Positions 10,892 to 21,077 of a stretch of DNA of 64,000 nt are shown here, piece by piece. The notes under the pieces are model-generated. The model saw only the letters and a program-made list of their open reading frames with translations, searched no databases and was not told where the DNA came from. Each line of letters starts with the position of its first letter. Position 1 is the first letter of the stretch. Position numbers and translations under genes: made by a program. This DNA comes from Aeromonas lusitana. GTDB lineage: Bacteria > Pseudomonadota > Gammaproteobacteria > Enterobacterales > Aeromonadaceae. The stretch is taken from NCBI RefSeq assembly GCF_002812985.1, contig NZ_PGCP01000022.1, positions 62,001-126,000 of the forward strand, written 5' to 3'.

Positions 10892-11299
10892 CTATCGTAC
10901 CAGCTGCTCCTGCAACCGGGTCACGATAGGACCATTGGCATCCGGGAACCGATACTCGTGCAGGGCGGTCAGCGGCACCCAGCGGCACTCCTGCCCCTCC
11001 TTGCCAAACGGCTCGCCATCGAAGCGGGTCACCTTCCAGATATCCAGCAGCACCTGCTTGTCCGGGTAGTCGTGGTGCAGCTCCATGAAAGGAGCGCAAT
11101 CCTGCACCCGGATCCCGATCTCCTCCCACAGCTCCCTGTCCAGCGCTGTGAGCAGATCTTCCCCGGACTCCACCTTGCCCCCCGGGAACTCCCAGCGATC
11201 GCCCTGGTGGCTCTCGGAGGAGCGTTTGGCGAGGAAGATCTCTCCCTTCTCATTCTCGATGACACCGACCGCCACCCAGATACGTTTCTTCGCTTCCAC
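10892..11299 (-). CDS. mutT: 8-oxo-dGTP diphosphatase MutT
   Basis: Nudix hydrolase that removes the mutagenic 8-oxo-dGTP from the nucleotide pool. The 135-residue protein carries a full Nudix box G-x5-E-x7-RELWEEIG (GGKVESGEDLL...). The start appears to be a GTG (MEAKKRIWVAVGV), preceded by GAGG at 8 nt; the following residues align with the MutT N-terminus. It is the last gene of the secA side, as in E. coli (secA-mutT). Confidence 0.93.
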   Translation of the reverse strand: MEAKKRIWVAVGVIENEKGEIFLAKRSSESHQGDRWEFPGGKVESGEDLLTALDRELWEEIGIRVQDCAPFMELHHDYPDKQVLLDIWKVTRFDGEPFGKEGQECRWVPLTALHEYRFPDANGPIVTRLQEQLVR

Positions 11300-11352
11300 T
11301 TCACTTACCTCATCGCTCGTGCGGCACTAGGGCCACAGACATCCAAACAGTA

Positions 11353-11379
11353 ATGAGGCGGGCACTGGGCCCGCCTCAT
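11353..11379 (-). terminator. Hairpin between secA and mutT
   Basis: A perfect 11-bp stem (ATGAGGCGGGC / GCCCGCCTCAT) with a 5-nt loop begins 16 nt after the secA stop. The downstream tail on the minus strand (TACTGTTTGG) is only moderately T-rich, so it may be a partial terminator that sets mutT below secA. Confidence 0.5.
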
Positions 11380-11395
11380 GATGACATTGGGATGA

Positions 11396-14116
11396 TCAGG
11401 TCAACTGACCGTGGCAATGCTTGTACTTCTTGCCGGAGCCGCAGGGGCAAGGGTCGTTGCGGCCCACCTTCTGCTCGTCCCGCACGAAGGTGACGGGAGC
11501 CGCCTCTTCCTGGCCCTCCTCGTCCGCCAGCTGATTCTCGGCGGCGGCATGGGTGTAGGTGCGGGGAGCTGCTTCCGCCTGCTGGCGCTGGTGCTCTTCC
11601 ATCGCTTCCACGTCGCGCTCCTGCACCTGAACCCGGCTCAGGATGCTGACCACGTCGCGCTTGAGGGTTTCCAGCATCTGGGTGAACAGATCGAAGGACT
11701 CGCGCTTGTACTCCTGCTTGGGGTTCTTCTGGGCGTAGCCGCGCAGATGGATGCCCTGGCGCAGGTGATCCATGGCCGCCAGATGCTCCTTCCACAGGCC
11801 ATCCAGGGTTTGCAGCATCACCGCCTTCTCGAAGTTGCGCAGCACGTCCTTGCCGACCAGCTCTTCCTTGTGGGCGTAGAGCTTGGTGGCCTCTTCCAGG
11901 ATGCGCTCGCGCAGCTTCTCTTCATACAGCTTGTCGTCTTCCGCCAGCCACTGCTGCAGCGGCAAGTCCAGCGCGAAGTCGGACTTCAGGCGCGCTTCCA
12001 GACCCGGCACGTCCCACATCTCTTCCAGGGACTGGGGCGGGATGTACTCGTCGATGATGGCGCCGTAGACGTCGTCGCGGATGACATGGATAGTTTCGGA
12101 GATGTCGTTGGTGTCCAGCAGCTCATTACGCTGCTCATAGACAACTTTACGTTGATCATTCGCTACGTCATCGAACTCGAGCAGGTTTTTACGGATGTCG
12201 AAGTTGCGACCTTCCACCTTGCGCTGAGCGTTCTCGATGGCCTTGGTCACCCAGGGATGCTCGATGGCCTCGCCCTCTTCCATGCCCAGCTTCTTCATCA
12301 TGCCGGTCACGCGATCGGAGGCGAAGATCCGCATCAGGGTATCTTCCATGGAGAGGTAGAAGCGGGAGGAACCCGGGTCACCCTGACGACCGGAACGGCC
12401 GCGCAACTGGTTGTCGATACGACGGGATTCGTGGCGCTCGGTGCCTATGATGTGCAGGCCGCCGGCAGCTAGCACTTCGTCATGACGCACCTGCCAGGCG
12501 GCCTTGATGGCACGGACTTGTTCCTCGGTCGGGTTCTCCAGCGCGGCGATCTCCGCCTGCCAGTTGCCGCCGAGCACGATGTCGGTACCACGACCGGCCA
12601 TGTTGGTCGCTATGGTGACGGCGCCGGTCTGACCCGCCTGGGCGACGATCTCCGCCTCCATGGCGTGGAACTTGGCGTTCAACACCTTGTGGGGGATGTT
12701 TTCCTTGGTCAGGATACCGGACAGCAGCTCGGAGTTCTCGATGGAGACGGTACCCACCAGCACAGGCTGGCCGCGTTCGACGCAGCCGCGGATGTCTTCG
12801 ATGATGGCGGCGTATTTTTCCTGGGCAGTCAGGTAGACCAGATCGCCCATGTCCTTGCGCACCATCGGCTTGTTGGTCGGGATGACCACGGTATCCAGGC
12901 CATAGATCTGTTGGAATTCAAAGGCTTCGGTATCTGCAGTACCGGTCATGCCCGCCAGCTTGTCGTACAGACGGAAGTAGTTCTGGAAGGTGATGGAGGC
13001 CAGGGTCTGGTTCTCGTTCTGGATCTTGACCCCTTCCTTCGCCTCCACTGCCTGGTGCAGACCGTCGGACCAGCGACGACCCGGCATGGTACGGCCGGTG
13101 TGCTCATCGACGATGACGATCTCGTCCTTCTGGACTATGTAGTCGACGTTGCGCTCGAACAGGGTGTGAGCGCGCAGGCCGGCGTTGACGTGGTGCAGCA
13201 GGCTGATGTTGGTGGCGGAGAACAGGGAGTCATCTTCCGCCAGCAGCCCCTCTTTCTTGAGCAGCTCTTCCACGAAGATCTGGCCGTTCTCGGTCAGCAG
13301 GGCCTGACGGTTCTTCTCGTCCACCGTGTAGTGGCCGTCACCCGTGTACTCTTCGGAGTCTTCCTTGTCCTGCTTGACCAGCAGCGGGATCAGCTTGTTG
13401 ACCTGGATGTACATGGCCGAGCTGTCTTCCGCCGGGCCCGAGATGATGAGCGGGGTACGAGCTTCATCGATGAGCACGGAATCCACCTCATCCACCAGCG
13501 CGTAGTTGAGCGGACGCTGCACGCGCTGCTCCGGCGAGAACGCCATGTTGTCGCGCAGGTAATCGAAGCCAAATTCGTTGTTGGTACCATAGGTGATGTC
13601 GGCGGCGTAGGCGTCGCGCTTCTGGGACGCATCCATGCCGGGCACGTTGCAGTCCACCGTCATGCCAAGGAAGGTGAACAGCGGGCGGTTCGCCTCGGCA
13701 TCACGCTTGGCCAAGTAATCGTTCACCGTCACCACGTGCACGCCGCGGCCGGAGAGGGCATTGAGGTAAGCGGGCAGGGTCGCGGTGAGGGTCTTGCCTT
13801 CACCAGTTTTCATTTCGGCGATGCGGTTGGAGTTCAGCACCATGCCACCGATCAGCTGGACGTCGAAGTGGCGCATGCCGAACACCCGGCGGGAGGCTTC
13901 GCGCACGGTGGCGAACGCTTCCGGCAGCAACTGCTCAAGGGTCTCACCCTGCTCCAGACGCTGACGATATTCAGCTGTCTTGGCCTGCAGCTCCTGATCG
14001 GACAGCGTCTCGAACTGAGGCTCCATCGCATTGATCTGTTTTACAATTTTGCGCAAAGCCTTGAGCGTTCTGTCGTTCCGGCTGCCGATAATCTTGGTGA
14101 GCAGTGTGCTAATCAT
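11396..14116 (-). CDS. secA: Preprotein translocase ATPase SecA
   Basis: ATPase motor of the Sec translocon. The product has 906 residues. Landmarks are the N-terminal [16 protein letters not shown], Walker [14 protein letters not shown], the [19 protein letters not shown]alker B region, the [12 protein letters not shown] and [10 protein letters not shown] motifs, and the C-terminal zinc SecB-binding tail [14 protein letters not shown]. The start was set at the ATG of MISTLLTK; a TTG three codons upstream is less likely. It lies between the M23 peptidase gene and mutT. Confidence 0.97.
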   Translation of the reverse strand: MISTLLTKIIGSRNDRTLKALRKIVKQINAMEPQFETLSDQELQAKTAEYRQRLEQGETLEQLLPEAFATVREASRRVFGMRHFDVQLIGGMVLNSNRIAEMKTGEGKTLTATLPAYLNALSGRGVHVVTVNDYLAKRDAEANRPLFTFLGMTVDCNVPGMDASQKRDAYAADITYGTNNEFGFDYLRDNMAFSPEQRVQRPLNYALVDEVDSVLIDEARTPLIISGPAEDSSAMYIQVNKLIPLLVKQDKEDSEEYTGDGHYTVDEKNRQALLTENGQIFVEELLKKEGLLAEDDSLFSATNISLLHHVNAGLRAHTLFERNVDYIVQKDEIVIVDEHTGRTMPGRRWSDGLHQAVEAKEGVKIQNENQTLASITFQNYFRLYDKLAGMTGTADTEAFEFQQIYGLDTVVIPTNKPMVRKDMGDLVYLTAQEKYAAIIEDIRGCVERGQPVLVGTVSIENSELLSGILTKENIPHKVLNAKFHAMEAEIVAQAGQTGAVTIATNMAGRGTDIVLGGNWQAEIAALENPTEEQVRAIKAAWQVRHDEVLAAGGLHIIGTERHESRRIDNQLRGRSGRQGDPGSSRFYLSMEDTLMRIFASDRVTGMMKKLGMEEGEAIEHPWVTKAIENAQRKVEGRNFDIRKNLLEFDDVANDQRKVVYEQRNELLDTNDISETIHVIRDDVYGAIIDEYIPPQSLEEMWDVPGLEARLKSDFALDLPLQQWLAEDDKLYEEKLRERILEEATKLYAHKEELVGKDVLRNFEKAVMLQTLDGLWKEHLAAMDHLRQGIHLRGYAQKNPKQEYKRESFDLFTQMLETLKRDVVSILSRVQVQERDVEAMEEHQRQQAEAAPRTYTHAAAENQLADEEGQEEAAPVTFVRDEQKVGRNDPCPCGSGKKYKHCHGQLT

Positions 14117-14173
14117 GGGTACCAACTATTTTGGTTATAAAAGCGTTCCGTCACTGGAACCTGAAGAAAAAAC

Positions 14174-15079
14174 CTAACCCCGTCTGGCGTTCAGAAAGCG
14201 TGCGGGGTTGACCTGACGACCATCTTTCAACACTTCGTAATGCAAATGAACCCCGGTCGCGCGACCGGTGCGCCCCATCAGGGCTATCTTCTGGCCTTCA
14301 TCGACCAGGGTGCCCACGTCCACCAGCAACTTGGAGTTGTGGGCGTAACGGGTCACCAGACCATTGCCATGGTCTATCTCCACCATGTTGCCAAATTCCG
14401 GGTGACGTCCCGCCCAGCTGACGATCCCCTTGCCGGTCGCCAGTATGGGGGTGCCGGGCTTGCCCCGGAAGTCCACGCCCTTGTGCATCTTGGCACGGCC
14501 GTTGAACGGATCGACCCGACCACCGAAGCCGGAGGAGATCCAGACCCGCTCCTGCTTGACCGGCGAGCCGGAAATAAAACCGGCATCGGTGATATGGTGA
14601 TTCATGATGAAAGTTTCAAGTACCGACAGCTGTTCTTCGCGGCTGCTGAGCTGACGGTCGAGGTGCGCCATGGAATCTTGCAGCTCGTTGAGGCTGACTT
14701 CCAGATCCGCATCATAGGAGGGGCCGCCCATGGGAGGCAGCTCCTTGAAGTTGAACTCCTCGGGATCCAGGTCTGCCTTTTCGGTCAGCCGCTCACCGAG
14801 GGCATTGAGACGACCGAGCTGCCCCTGCATGGTGCCCACCTGGGCGGCCAGCATGGCAAGCTGTTCACGGGCTTCATCAGCCCCTTGGGTCGATTTTTGT
14901 TGCTCGGCCATGGCCAGCGCGACTTCCAGCGCTTCCATTTTCTGGTGCCAGCTCTGCCAGAGCCAACCACCACCCAGCACCATGGTGAAGAAGAGGATAC
15001 CGCCGACCCAGGCCAGACGTTGTTTGGGTAAGTGCAACTTGCGGCGCTGCTTACCGTGGAGGATCAGGGTAATGCTCAT
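14174..15079 (-). CDS. M23 (LytM-type) metallopeptidase, membrane-anchored
   Basis: The 301-residue product has a hydrophobic segment (about residues 24-45), a coiled-coil region (about 48-150), and a C-terminal M23 domain. Zinc ligand motifs H-x3-D (HKGVDF) and HLH (GVHLHYEV) are intact, so it should be an active DD-endopeptidase or cross-link hydrolase acting in the periplasm. It sits between lpxC and secA, where enterobacteria carry the secretion monitor secM. The 57-bp gap to secA shows no arrest-peptide gene. Its exact biological role is not known to me. Confidence 0.88.
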   Translation of the reverse strand: MSITLILHGKQRRKLHLPKQRLAWVGGILFFTMVLGGGWLWQSWHQKMEALEVALAMAEQQKSTQGADEAREQLAMLAAQVGTMQGQLGRLNALGERLTEKADLDPEEFNFKELPPMGGPSYDADLEVSLNELQDSMAHLDRQLSSREEQLSVLETFIMNHHITDAGFISGSPVKQERVWISSGFGGRVDPFNGRAKMHKGVDFRGKPGTPILATGKGIVSWAGRHPEFGNMVEIDHGNGLVTRYAHNSKLLVDVGTLVDEGQKIALMGRTGRATGVHLHYEVLKDGRQVNPARFLNARRG

Positions 15080-15172
15080 AGAAATCTGTCTGCTCGGTCA
15101 GGTGAGGCCAAGGGCCAACACGGGTAATAAAACCGGGAGATAATCGGTATTACAGGATGGAATAAACAAATG

Positions 15173-15209
15173 ACGGGACGTCGGTGCGGAGAGATGACCG
15201 ACGTCCCGT
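15173..15209 (-). terminator. Intrinsic terminator after lpxC
   Basis: A perfect 13-bp stem (ACGGGACGTCGGT / ACCGACGTCCCGT) with an 11-nt loop begins 10 nt after the lpxC stop and is followed on the minus strand by CATTTGTTTATTCC. It would close the long dcw transcript and implies that the M23 gene has its own promoter or depends on read-through. Confidence 0.8.
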
Positions 15210-15219
15210 TGCACAGCTA

Positions 15220-16143
15220 TCAGGCCAGAACCAGACCGTTATCGTAGTAAGCGATGGGCGCTTTCTCGCCCTCACCCTCGAAGGTCACCAGTTCCCAGGC
15301 CTCCTGCTTGGCCAGCAAGGCACGCAACAGTTTGTTGTTCAGGGCATGGCCCGTCTTGTAGGCGCGGAATTCACCTATGATGCTGCGGTTACACATATAG
15401 AGGTCACCGATCGCATCCAGCATCTTGTGCTTGACGAACTCGTCTTCGTAACGCAGACCATCTTCGTTCAGCACCCGGTAGTCATCCAGCACCACGGCAT
15501 TTTCCAGGCTTCCGCCCAATGCCAGGTTCTGGGAACGCAGATACTCGATGTCACGCATGAAGCCGAAGGTACGGGCACGGCTGATCTCTTTCACGAAGGA
15601 GCTGCCGGAGAAGTCCAGCACGCAACGCTGGTTGCGGCCTTCAAACACCGGATGCTGGAAATCGATCTCGAGATCCATCTTGAAGCCGTTGCGATAGGGG
15701 TGGAATTCCGCCCACTTGTCGCCGTCTTCAACCCGGACGCTCTGCTTGATGCGTACAAACTGCTTGGGTGCACTCTGTTCACGAATACCCACTTCTTGCA
15801 GCAGGTAGATGAACGGATGCGCACTGCCATCCATCACCGGGATCTCGGGGGCATCAACCTCGACGTAGAGGTTGTCGATCCCCATCCCGGCCAGGGCGGC
15901 AGACAGATGTTCAATGGTCGACACACGGACGCCGGCTTCGTTTACCAGAGCGGTACAAAGCACGGTATCGCGTACCTGATCGGCGTTGGCTGGCAGCTCT
16001 ACCACAGGATTCAGATCGGTACGCAAGTAAACGATCCCTGTGTTAACAGGCGCCGGACGGAACGTCATTGTGACTTTCCGGCCCGAATGCAGACCCACAC
16101 CGGTGGCCTGGACACTCGTTTTCAAGGTTCTTTGTCTAATCAT
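15220..16143 (-). CDS. lpxC: UDP-3-O-acyl-GlcNAc deacetylase LpxC
   Basis: Zinc deacetylase for the first committed step of lipid A synthesis. The product has 307 residues. Zinc ligands are H79 ([11 protein letters not shown]), H239 and D243 ([10 protein letters not shown]); the Q/RTLK N-terminus and the GHALNNKLL segment are conserved. The ATG of MIRQRTLK was chosen because TAGGCGGAT lies at the right distance; an ATG two codons upstream is too close to it. It is the last gene of the dcw cluster, after ftsZ, with a terminator behind it. Confidence 0.97.
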   Translation of the reverse strand: MIRQRTLKTSVQATGVGLHSGRKVTMTFRPAPVNTGIVYLRTDLNPVVELPANADQVRDTVLCTALVNEAGVRVSTIEHLSAALAGMGIDNLYVEVDAPEIPVMDGSAHPFIYLLQEVGIREQSAPKQFVRIKQSVRVEDGDKWAEFHPYRNGFKMDLEIDFQHPVFEGRNQRCVLDFSGSSFVKEISRARTFGFMRDIEYLRSQNLALGGSLENAVVLDDYRVLNEDGLRYEDEFVKHKMLDAIGDLYMCNRSIIGEFRAYKTGHALNNKLLRALLAKQEAWELVTFEGEGEKAPIAYYDNGLVLA

Positions 16144-16244
16144 GGGCATATCCGCCTAACAGCTCAAAATCCTGACCAGATGGTCGTTGCCGGGCCATCT
16201 TAGCACAATCCTTAAGCAACAAACAAACTAGAGCCATCAGAGGC

Positions 16245-17396
16245 TTAGTCCGCTTGCTTGCGCAGGAACGCGGGAATATCGAGATAATCCGGTTCGCGAC
16301 GAGCTTGCGGCTCGGCGTTGACCACCTTGGCCGGGGCCTCTTCCATCACGCGAGACTGCAGTGCTTCGCTGATCAGGGGCTGACGGGCCGGACGCTCCTG
16401 GACCATATTGTTTTTCACGAGGGTGATGTCGGGCTTGCGCTCGGCACCGATACCGGTCGCAACCACGGTGACACGCAGTTCGTCGTGCATTTCCGGGTCG
16501 ATAACGGTACCCACTACCACGGTAGCGTTCTCGGAGGCGAAGGCCTTGACCGCGTTACCCACGGTTTCGAACTCTTCGATGGTCATGTCCATGCCGGCGG
16601 TGATGTTGACCAGGATGCCACGGGCACCGGCCAAGTCCACGTCTTCCAGCAGCGGGCTGGAGATGGCTTTCTCGGCCGCTTCTTCGGCACGATCGTCACC
16701 TGAGGCGGAGCCGGTACCCATCATGGCGGTACCCATCTCGCGCATCACGGTACGCACGTCCGCGAAGTCGACGTTGATCAAACCCGGACGGGTGATCAGC
16801 TCGGCAATGCCCTGTACCGCGCCCAGCAGCACATCGTTGGCCGCCTTGAAGGCATCCAGCAGGGAGATGCCACGACCCAGCACCTTCAGCAACTTGTCGT
16901 TGGGGATGGTGATCAGGGAGTCGACGTTCTTGGACAGCTCTTCGATGCCGTGGGCGGCAAAGCCCATCCGCTTCTTCCCTTCGAAGGAGAACGGCTTGGT
17001 CACGACAGCAACTGTCAGTATGCCCATCTCGCGCGCCACTTCGGCCACGATCGGCGCGGCGCCGGTACCGGTACCACCACCCATGCCGGCGGCGATGAAC
17101 ACCATGTCTGAACCGGTCAGCAGCTCACGCAGCGCTTCCCTGTCTTCCATGGCGGCATCACGACCCACTTCCGGATTGGCTCCGGCCCCGAGACCCTTGG
17201 TGATGCCACCGCCGATCTGCAAGGTAGTGTTGGCACTGGAATTGCGCAGCGCCTGGGCGTCGGTGTTGACAGTAATGAACTCAACACCCTCGATGTTTTG
17301 ACGAACCATGTGCTCGACTGCGTTGCCGCCGCCGCCACCCACACCTATCACCTTGATGACGGCTTCGTCAGTGTGGCTATCCATAAATTCAAACAT
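16245..17396 (-). CDS. ftsZ: Cell division GTPase FtsZ
   Basis: Tubulin-like GTPase that forms the Z ring. The product has 383 residues, the usual size. The tubulin signature GGGTGTG is at residues 106-112, the T7 loop NVDFADVRTVM follows at about 207-217, and the conserved C-terminal peptide DYLDIPAFLRKQAD, which binds FtsA and ZipA, is complete. It lies 39 bp after ftsA on the same strand. Confidence 0.98.
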   Translation of the reverse strand: MFEFMDSHTDEAVIKVIGVGGGGGNAVEHMVRQNIEGVEFITVNTDAQALRNSSANTTLQIGGGITKGLGAGANPEVGRDAAMEDREALRELLTGSDMVFIAAGMGGGTGTGAAPIVAEVAREMGILTVAVVTKPFSFEGKKRMGFAAHGIEELSKNVDSLITIPNDKLLKVLGRGISLLDAFKAANDVLLGAVQGIAELITRPGLINVDFADVRTVMREMGTAMMGTGSASGDDRAEEAAEKAISSPLLEDVDLAGARGILVNITAGMDMTIEEFETVGNAVKAFASENATVVVGTVIDPEMHDELRVTVVATGIGAERKPDITLVKNNMVQERPARQPLISEALQSRVMEEAPAKVVNAEPQARREPDYLDIPAFLRKQAD

Positions 17397-17435
17397 GTTG
17401 TCTCTCCGCTTTATTTGCCTGACTCAGCAAAATCT

Positions 17436-18695
17436 TTAGAACTCGCCACGCAACCAGTTGCTGACCCGTTTGACCAGCCCACCTACGCTTGCCTTGGCGG
17501 CATATTCCTTGTTACTGCCAGTGGATTGATTGGTACGGCCGTACTGCAGCAGCCCGACCGCAGTCGAGTAGACAGGTGCCTGCACGTAATCGCTCAATCC
17601 ACGTATGTTCATGGGTTCGCCCACCCGGACCTGGCTCTGGAAGATCTGCTCTGCGCACTCCACAATGCCTTCGATCTGGGCCGCGCCACCGGTCAATACC
17701 ACACCGGCCGCCAGCTGATGCTTGACCCCCTGCGCCTTCAACTCGCTCTGCACCCGTACCAGCTCATCATTCACCATGGAGAGCAACTCGGTGTAACGGG
17801 GTTCAATCACTTCAGCCAGTGTCTGCCGTTGCAGGCTGCGCGCCGGGCGACCGCCGACACTGGGGACTTCAATATTGTCTTCCTTGCTGACCAGTCGGCC
17901 GAGGGCGCAACCGTAGCGCACCTTGATCGCCTCGGCGTCCAGCGGCGGCGTGCCGAAGGCGTAGGCGATGTCACTGGTCACCGTGCTGCCGGCGTACGGG
18001 ATCACCTTGGTGTGACGCAGGGCGCCGCCGGTAAACAGCGACATGTCCATGGTGCCACCGCCGATGTCCACCACGCAGACCCCGAGCTCCTTCTCGTCTT
18101 CGGTCAGCACCGCATAGCTGGAGGCCAGCGCCGAGAAGATCAGCTGATCCACCCGCAGACCCACTTTCTCGACACACTTCTCGATGTTGCGAGCCATGTC
18201 GTTGTGGCAGGTGATCAGGTGGACCTTGGCCGCCATCCGTACCCCGGACAGGCCGACCGGATTCTTGATCCCTTCCTGATAGTCGATGGCAAACTCCTGG
18301 GGCAGCACGTGCAGCACCCGCAGCTCATCGGACAGTCGCACCGACTTGGCGGTGTGGATGACGTTGTCCACGTCTTCCTGGGTCACCTCTTCATCGGAGA
18401 TGGGCACCATGCCGGTCTCGTTGCGACAATCGATGTGTTTGCCGGACAAGCCCAGATAGACGGAGCTTATCTGGCAGTCAGCCATCATTTCTGCCTCTTC
18501 CACCGCGCGGCGCAGGGACTTGACCACGGAGTCGAGGTCATTGACCCCGCCCTTCTCCATCCCGCGCGAGGCGTGGCTGCCCATGCCGATGACATTGAGC
18601 TCGCCATCCGGCAGCACTTCACCAACCAGTACCGCCACTTTGGTCGTGCCGATATCCAGTCCGACAATCAAATTCCTATCTGCGGTGTTGGTCAT
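17436..18695 (-). CDS. ftsA: Cell division protein FtsA
   Basis: Actin-like ATPase that anchors FtsZ to the membrane and recruits the later divisome. The product has 419 residues. Actin-fold motifs GLDIGTTKVAVLVG (phosphate 1) and CVVDIGGGTMDMSLF (phosphate 2) and VVLTGGAAQIEG (adenosine) are visible, and the C-terminal amphipathic membrane helix VKRVSNWLRGEF is intact. Its start overlaps the end of ftsQ by 20 bp. Confidence 0.97.
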   Translation of the reverse strand: MTNTADRNLIVGLDIGTTKVAVLVGEVLPDGELNVIGMGSHASRGMEKGGVNDLDSVVKSLRRAVEEAEMMADCQISSVYLGLSGKHIDCRNETGMVPISDEEVTQEDVDNVIHTAKSVRLSDELRVLHVLPQEFAIDYQEGIKNPVGLSGVRMAAKVHLITCHNDMARNIEKCVEKVGLRVDQLIFSALASSYAVLTEDEKELGVCVVDIGGGTMDMSLFTGGALRHTKVIPYAGSTVTSDIAYAFGTPPLDAEAIKVRYGCALGRLVSKEDNIEVPSVGGRPARSLQRQTLAEVIEPRYTELLSMVNDELVRVQSELKAQGVKHQLAAGVVLTGGAAQIEGIVECAEQIFQSQVRVGEPMNIRGLSDYVQAPVYSTAVGLLQYGRTNQSTGSNKEYAAKASVGGLVKRVSNWLRGEF

Positions 18696-19428
18696 TCACT
18701 TTCTCTTCGTTCTTCTTCCAGCCAACCGCCATCCCGGTGTCGTATCGAAGGTCCACGTAAGCAACCTGCTCACGGGGTTCGATGACAGGAAAGGCATCGA
18801 TAAACCGCTGCAAACGAAGCGCAATATCCGAGCGCCCCACATACAGCTGAATGTTGCCATCCAGGGTCAGTTCCCAGGCATGGCGGGGAGTCAGATTCAC
18901 TCCCAGCAACTTGTATCCCTTGGCAGCCAGTTGCGCCTCGTACTGATGGCTCGCCTCCAGCACCTTGGCGGCCTGATCATCGGGCCCGGACAACTGCATC
19001 AGGGGCTTCTTCACCCTGTCCGGTGCGCTGAATACCTCACCCTTGGTGTTGACGAAGCGGTTGCCATTCCAGCGCGCCGCCACCGCCTGTTCGGTGAGGT
19101 AGACCTTGATCTTGTTCGGCCACTTCTTGCGGACCGACACCTGGGCCACCCAGGGCAGGGCGTTCAACCGCCCCTGCAATTCGTTCACATCCAGCTCGAA
19201 GAAGTTGCGCAGCTCGGCACCATCCAGCACGGCCTCGCGCAGCTCATCGGCTTTCAAATATTCGTGTTGCCTCTGCAGCAACAGCTCGCTCATGGGCAAC
19301 CGACTGGCATCTGTCAGCCAATCTTTAACATCCAGCGCAGTCTGGTAGAGACCCCACATGACCAGGATGAAAAATCCCACCCCGATGATGAAGCCACCCT
19401 TGGTGCGCCCTTGTGCCCTTGCCTCCAC
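18676..19428 (-). CDS. ftsQ: Cell division protein FtsQ
   Basis: Bitopic divisome scaffold linking early and late proteins through FtsL and FtsB. The product has 250 residues: a short cytoplasmic tail, one membrane helix (about 12-30, GFIIGVGFFILVMWGLY), a POTRA domain and the beta domain ending with AYVDLRYDTGMAVGW. It follows murC by 95 bp. The ddlB gene that separates them in E. coli is missing here. Confidence 0.95.
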   Translation of the reverse strand: MEARAQGRTKGGFIIGVGFFILVMWGLYQTALDVKDWLTDASRLPMSELLLQRQHEYLKADELREAVLDGAELRNFFELDVNELQGRLNALPWVAQVSVRKKWPNKIKVYLTEQAVAARWNGNRFVNTKGEVFSAPDRVKKPLMQLSGPDDQAAKVLEASHQYEAQLAAKGYKLLGVNLTPRHAWELTLDGNIQLYVGRSDIALRLQRFIDAFPVIEPREQVAYVDLRYDTGMAVGWKKNEEKVNDQHRR

Positions 19429-19523
19429 CCGCTCTATCCCCGTTTAACGCGCCAGCCGGCCCTTGCAGACCGGTCCGCCATTATATAGGCCCCGGCTTGG
19501 CGGTCAAAATACTCATTGGGCCC

Positions 19524-20978
19524 TCAGGCACCGGATTTCATGCTATCTAGGCTCAATTTCATCTCGCCGAGACGGCGGGCCAGTGCCCCGACGTTCCCTG
19601 CCCCCTGTGTCAGCACCAGATCCCCCTCGCCGATGAGATCCGCCAGCACGGCCGGGACATCGTCCGGCGTTGCGACAAAGATGGGTTCCAGAGTGCCGCG
19701 GGAGCGGATGGAGCGGCACAAGGCTCGGCCATCGGCACCGGGAATGGGCTCTTCACCGGCGGCATAGACCTCCAACATCACCAGTACATCCACCTTGGAG
19801 AGCACGTCGGCGAAATCTTCGTAGAGATCCCGGGTGCGGCTGTAGCGGTGAGGCTGAAACACCATGACCAGACGCTTCTCCGGCCAGCCGGCACGGGCGG
19901 CATTGATGGTGACCTTGACCTCGCTCGGGTGGTGACCATAGTCATCCACCAGCATGGCCTTGCCGCGACCGGTCTCGAACTCGCCATATTGCTGGAAGCG
20001 GCGCCCCACCCCTTCGAACTTGGCGAGCGCCTGTATGATGGCCTCATCGTCGATACCATCTTCGGTCGCGACCGCGATGGCGGCGGCGGCATTGAGGGCG
20101 TTGTGCACACCTGGCAGATTCAGGGTCACCTGCAGCTCACCCGCGTCTTTGCGGCGCACCCGGAAACGGCTGCGGTTGCTGGTCTGGGCGAAGTCCAATA
20201 CCTGGACGTCGGCGTCATCGGACAGGCCATAGGTCAGGGTCGGACGGGCGATCTCCGGCAACAGGCCGCGGATCACGGGATCGTCCACACAGACCACAGC
20301 CAGCCCGTAGAAGGGCAGGTTGTGCAGGAAGTCGATAAAGGTGGCCTTCAATTTGGAGAAGTCACCGCCATAGGTGTCCATGTGATCCGCTTCGATGTTG
20401 GTCACTATGGAAACCATGGGCTGCAGATGCAGGAAGGAGGCATCGCTCTCATCCGCCTCGGCGATCAGGTAACGGCTGCTACCCAGACGGGCATTGGTGC
20501 CTGCGCTGTTGAGCAGGCCGCCGATGACGAAGGTCGGATCCCGGCCTGCCTCGGCATAGATGCTCGCCACCAGGCTGGTGGTGGTGGTCTTGCCATGGGT
20601 GCCGGCGATGGCGACCCCGTGCCGGAAACGCATCAGCTCGGCCAGCATCTCGGCGCGGCGCACCACAGGGATGCGCAGCTCACGGGCGGCGACCAGCTCA
20701 GGGTTGTCCTGCTTGATGGCGGTGGAGACCACCACCACGCTCGCCTCGTTTACGTGCTCGGCGCTGTGACCCACGAAGATGTGGGCACCGAGCGATGCTA
20801 GCCGCTCGGTCACCGCATTGCGAGACAGATCGGAGCCGGAGATCTGATAGCCCTCGTTGGCAAGCACTTCGGCGATCCCGCCCATACCGGCACCGCCAAT
20901 GCCGATGAAATGAATGCGGCGCACGCGGCGCATTTCCGGGATCACAGTACGCAGTTTTGCCAGTTCAACCTTGGTCAT
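19524..20978 (-). CDS. murC: UDP-N-acetylmuramate--L-alanine ligase
   Basis: ATP-dependent ligase adding L-alanine to UDP-MurNAc. The product has 484 residues. The Rossmann motif [18 protein letters not shown]-loop [14 protein letters not shown], and [14 protein letters not shown] with FQPHRYSRT of the Mur ligase family are present. A 99-bp spacer with no gene separates it from murG upstream; this is the largest gap inside the cluster and might carry a secondary promoter, though I saw none that stood out. Confidence 0.97.
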   Translation of the reverse strand: MTKVELAKLRTVIPEMRRVRRIHFIGIGGAGMGGIAEVLANEGYQISGSDLSRNAVTERLASLGAHIFVGHSAEHVNEASVVVVSTAIKQDNPELVAARELRIPVVRRAEMLAELMRFRHGVAIAGTHGKTTTTSLVASIYAEAGRDPTFVIGGLLNSAGTNARLGSSRYLIAEADESDASFLHLQPMVSIVTNIEADHMDTYGGDFSKLKATFIDFLHNLPFYGLAVVCVDDPVIRGLLPEIARPTLTYGLSDDADVQVLDFAQTSNRSRFRVRRKDAGELQVTLNLPGVHNALNAAAAIAVATEDGIDDEAIIQALAKFEGVGRRFQQYGEFETGRGKAMLVDDYGHHPSEVKVTINAARAGWPEKRLVMVFQPHRYSRTRDLYEDFADVLSKVDVLVMLEVYAAGEEPIPGADGRALCRSIRSRGTLEPIFVATPDDVPAVLADLIGEGDLVLTQGAGNVGALARRLGEMKLSLDSMKSGA

Positions 20979-21077
20979 AGCTCTCTCTCTTTAGTCCACC
21001 GCACACAGCTCGGCGACATCAACATTTCTGTAGACAAGACAGCCGGCGTTGCCAGTGCCATCTTGATCATCATTTTC

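Noticed and set aside
12482..14140. Long plus-strand open frame (552 codons) opposite secA
   Set aside because: It is the mirror of a high-GC conserved gene; secA has full family motifs on the other strand and the antisense product looks like no protein family. The same applies to the long frames opposite aceE, ftsZ/ftsA, mraY, lfgK, lfiG and lfiF.
16178..16200. 8-bp hairpin between ftsZ and lpxC (AGATGGTC / GGCCATCT)
   Set aside because: No T-tract follows on the minus strand, and ftsZ-lpxC are normally co-transcribed, so it was not called a terminator.
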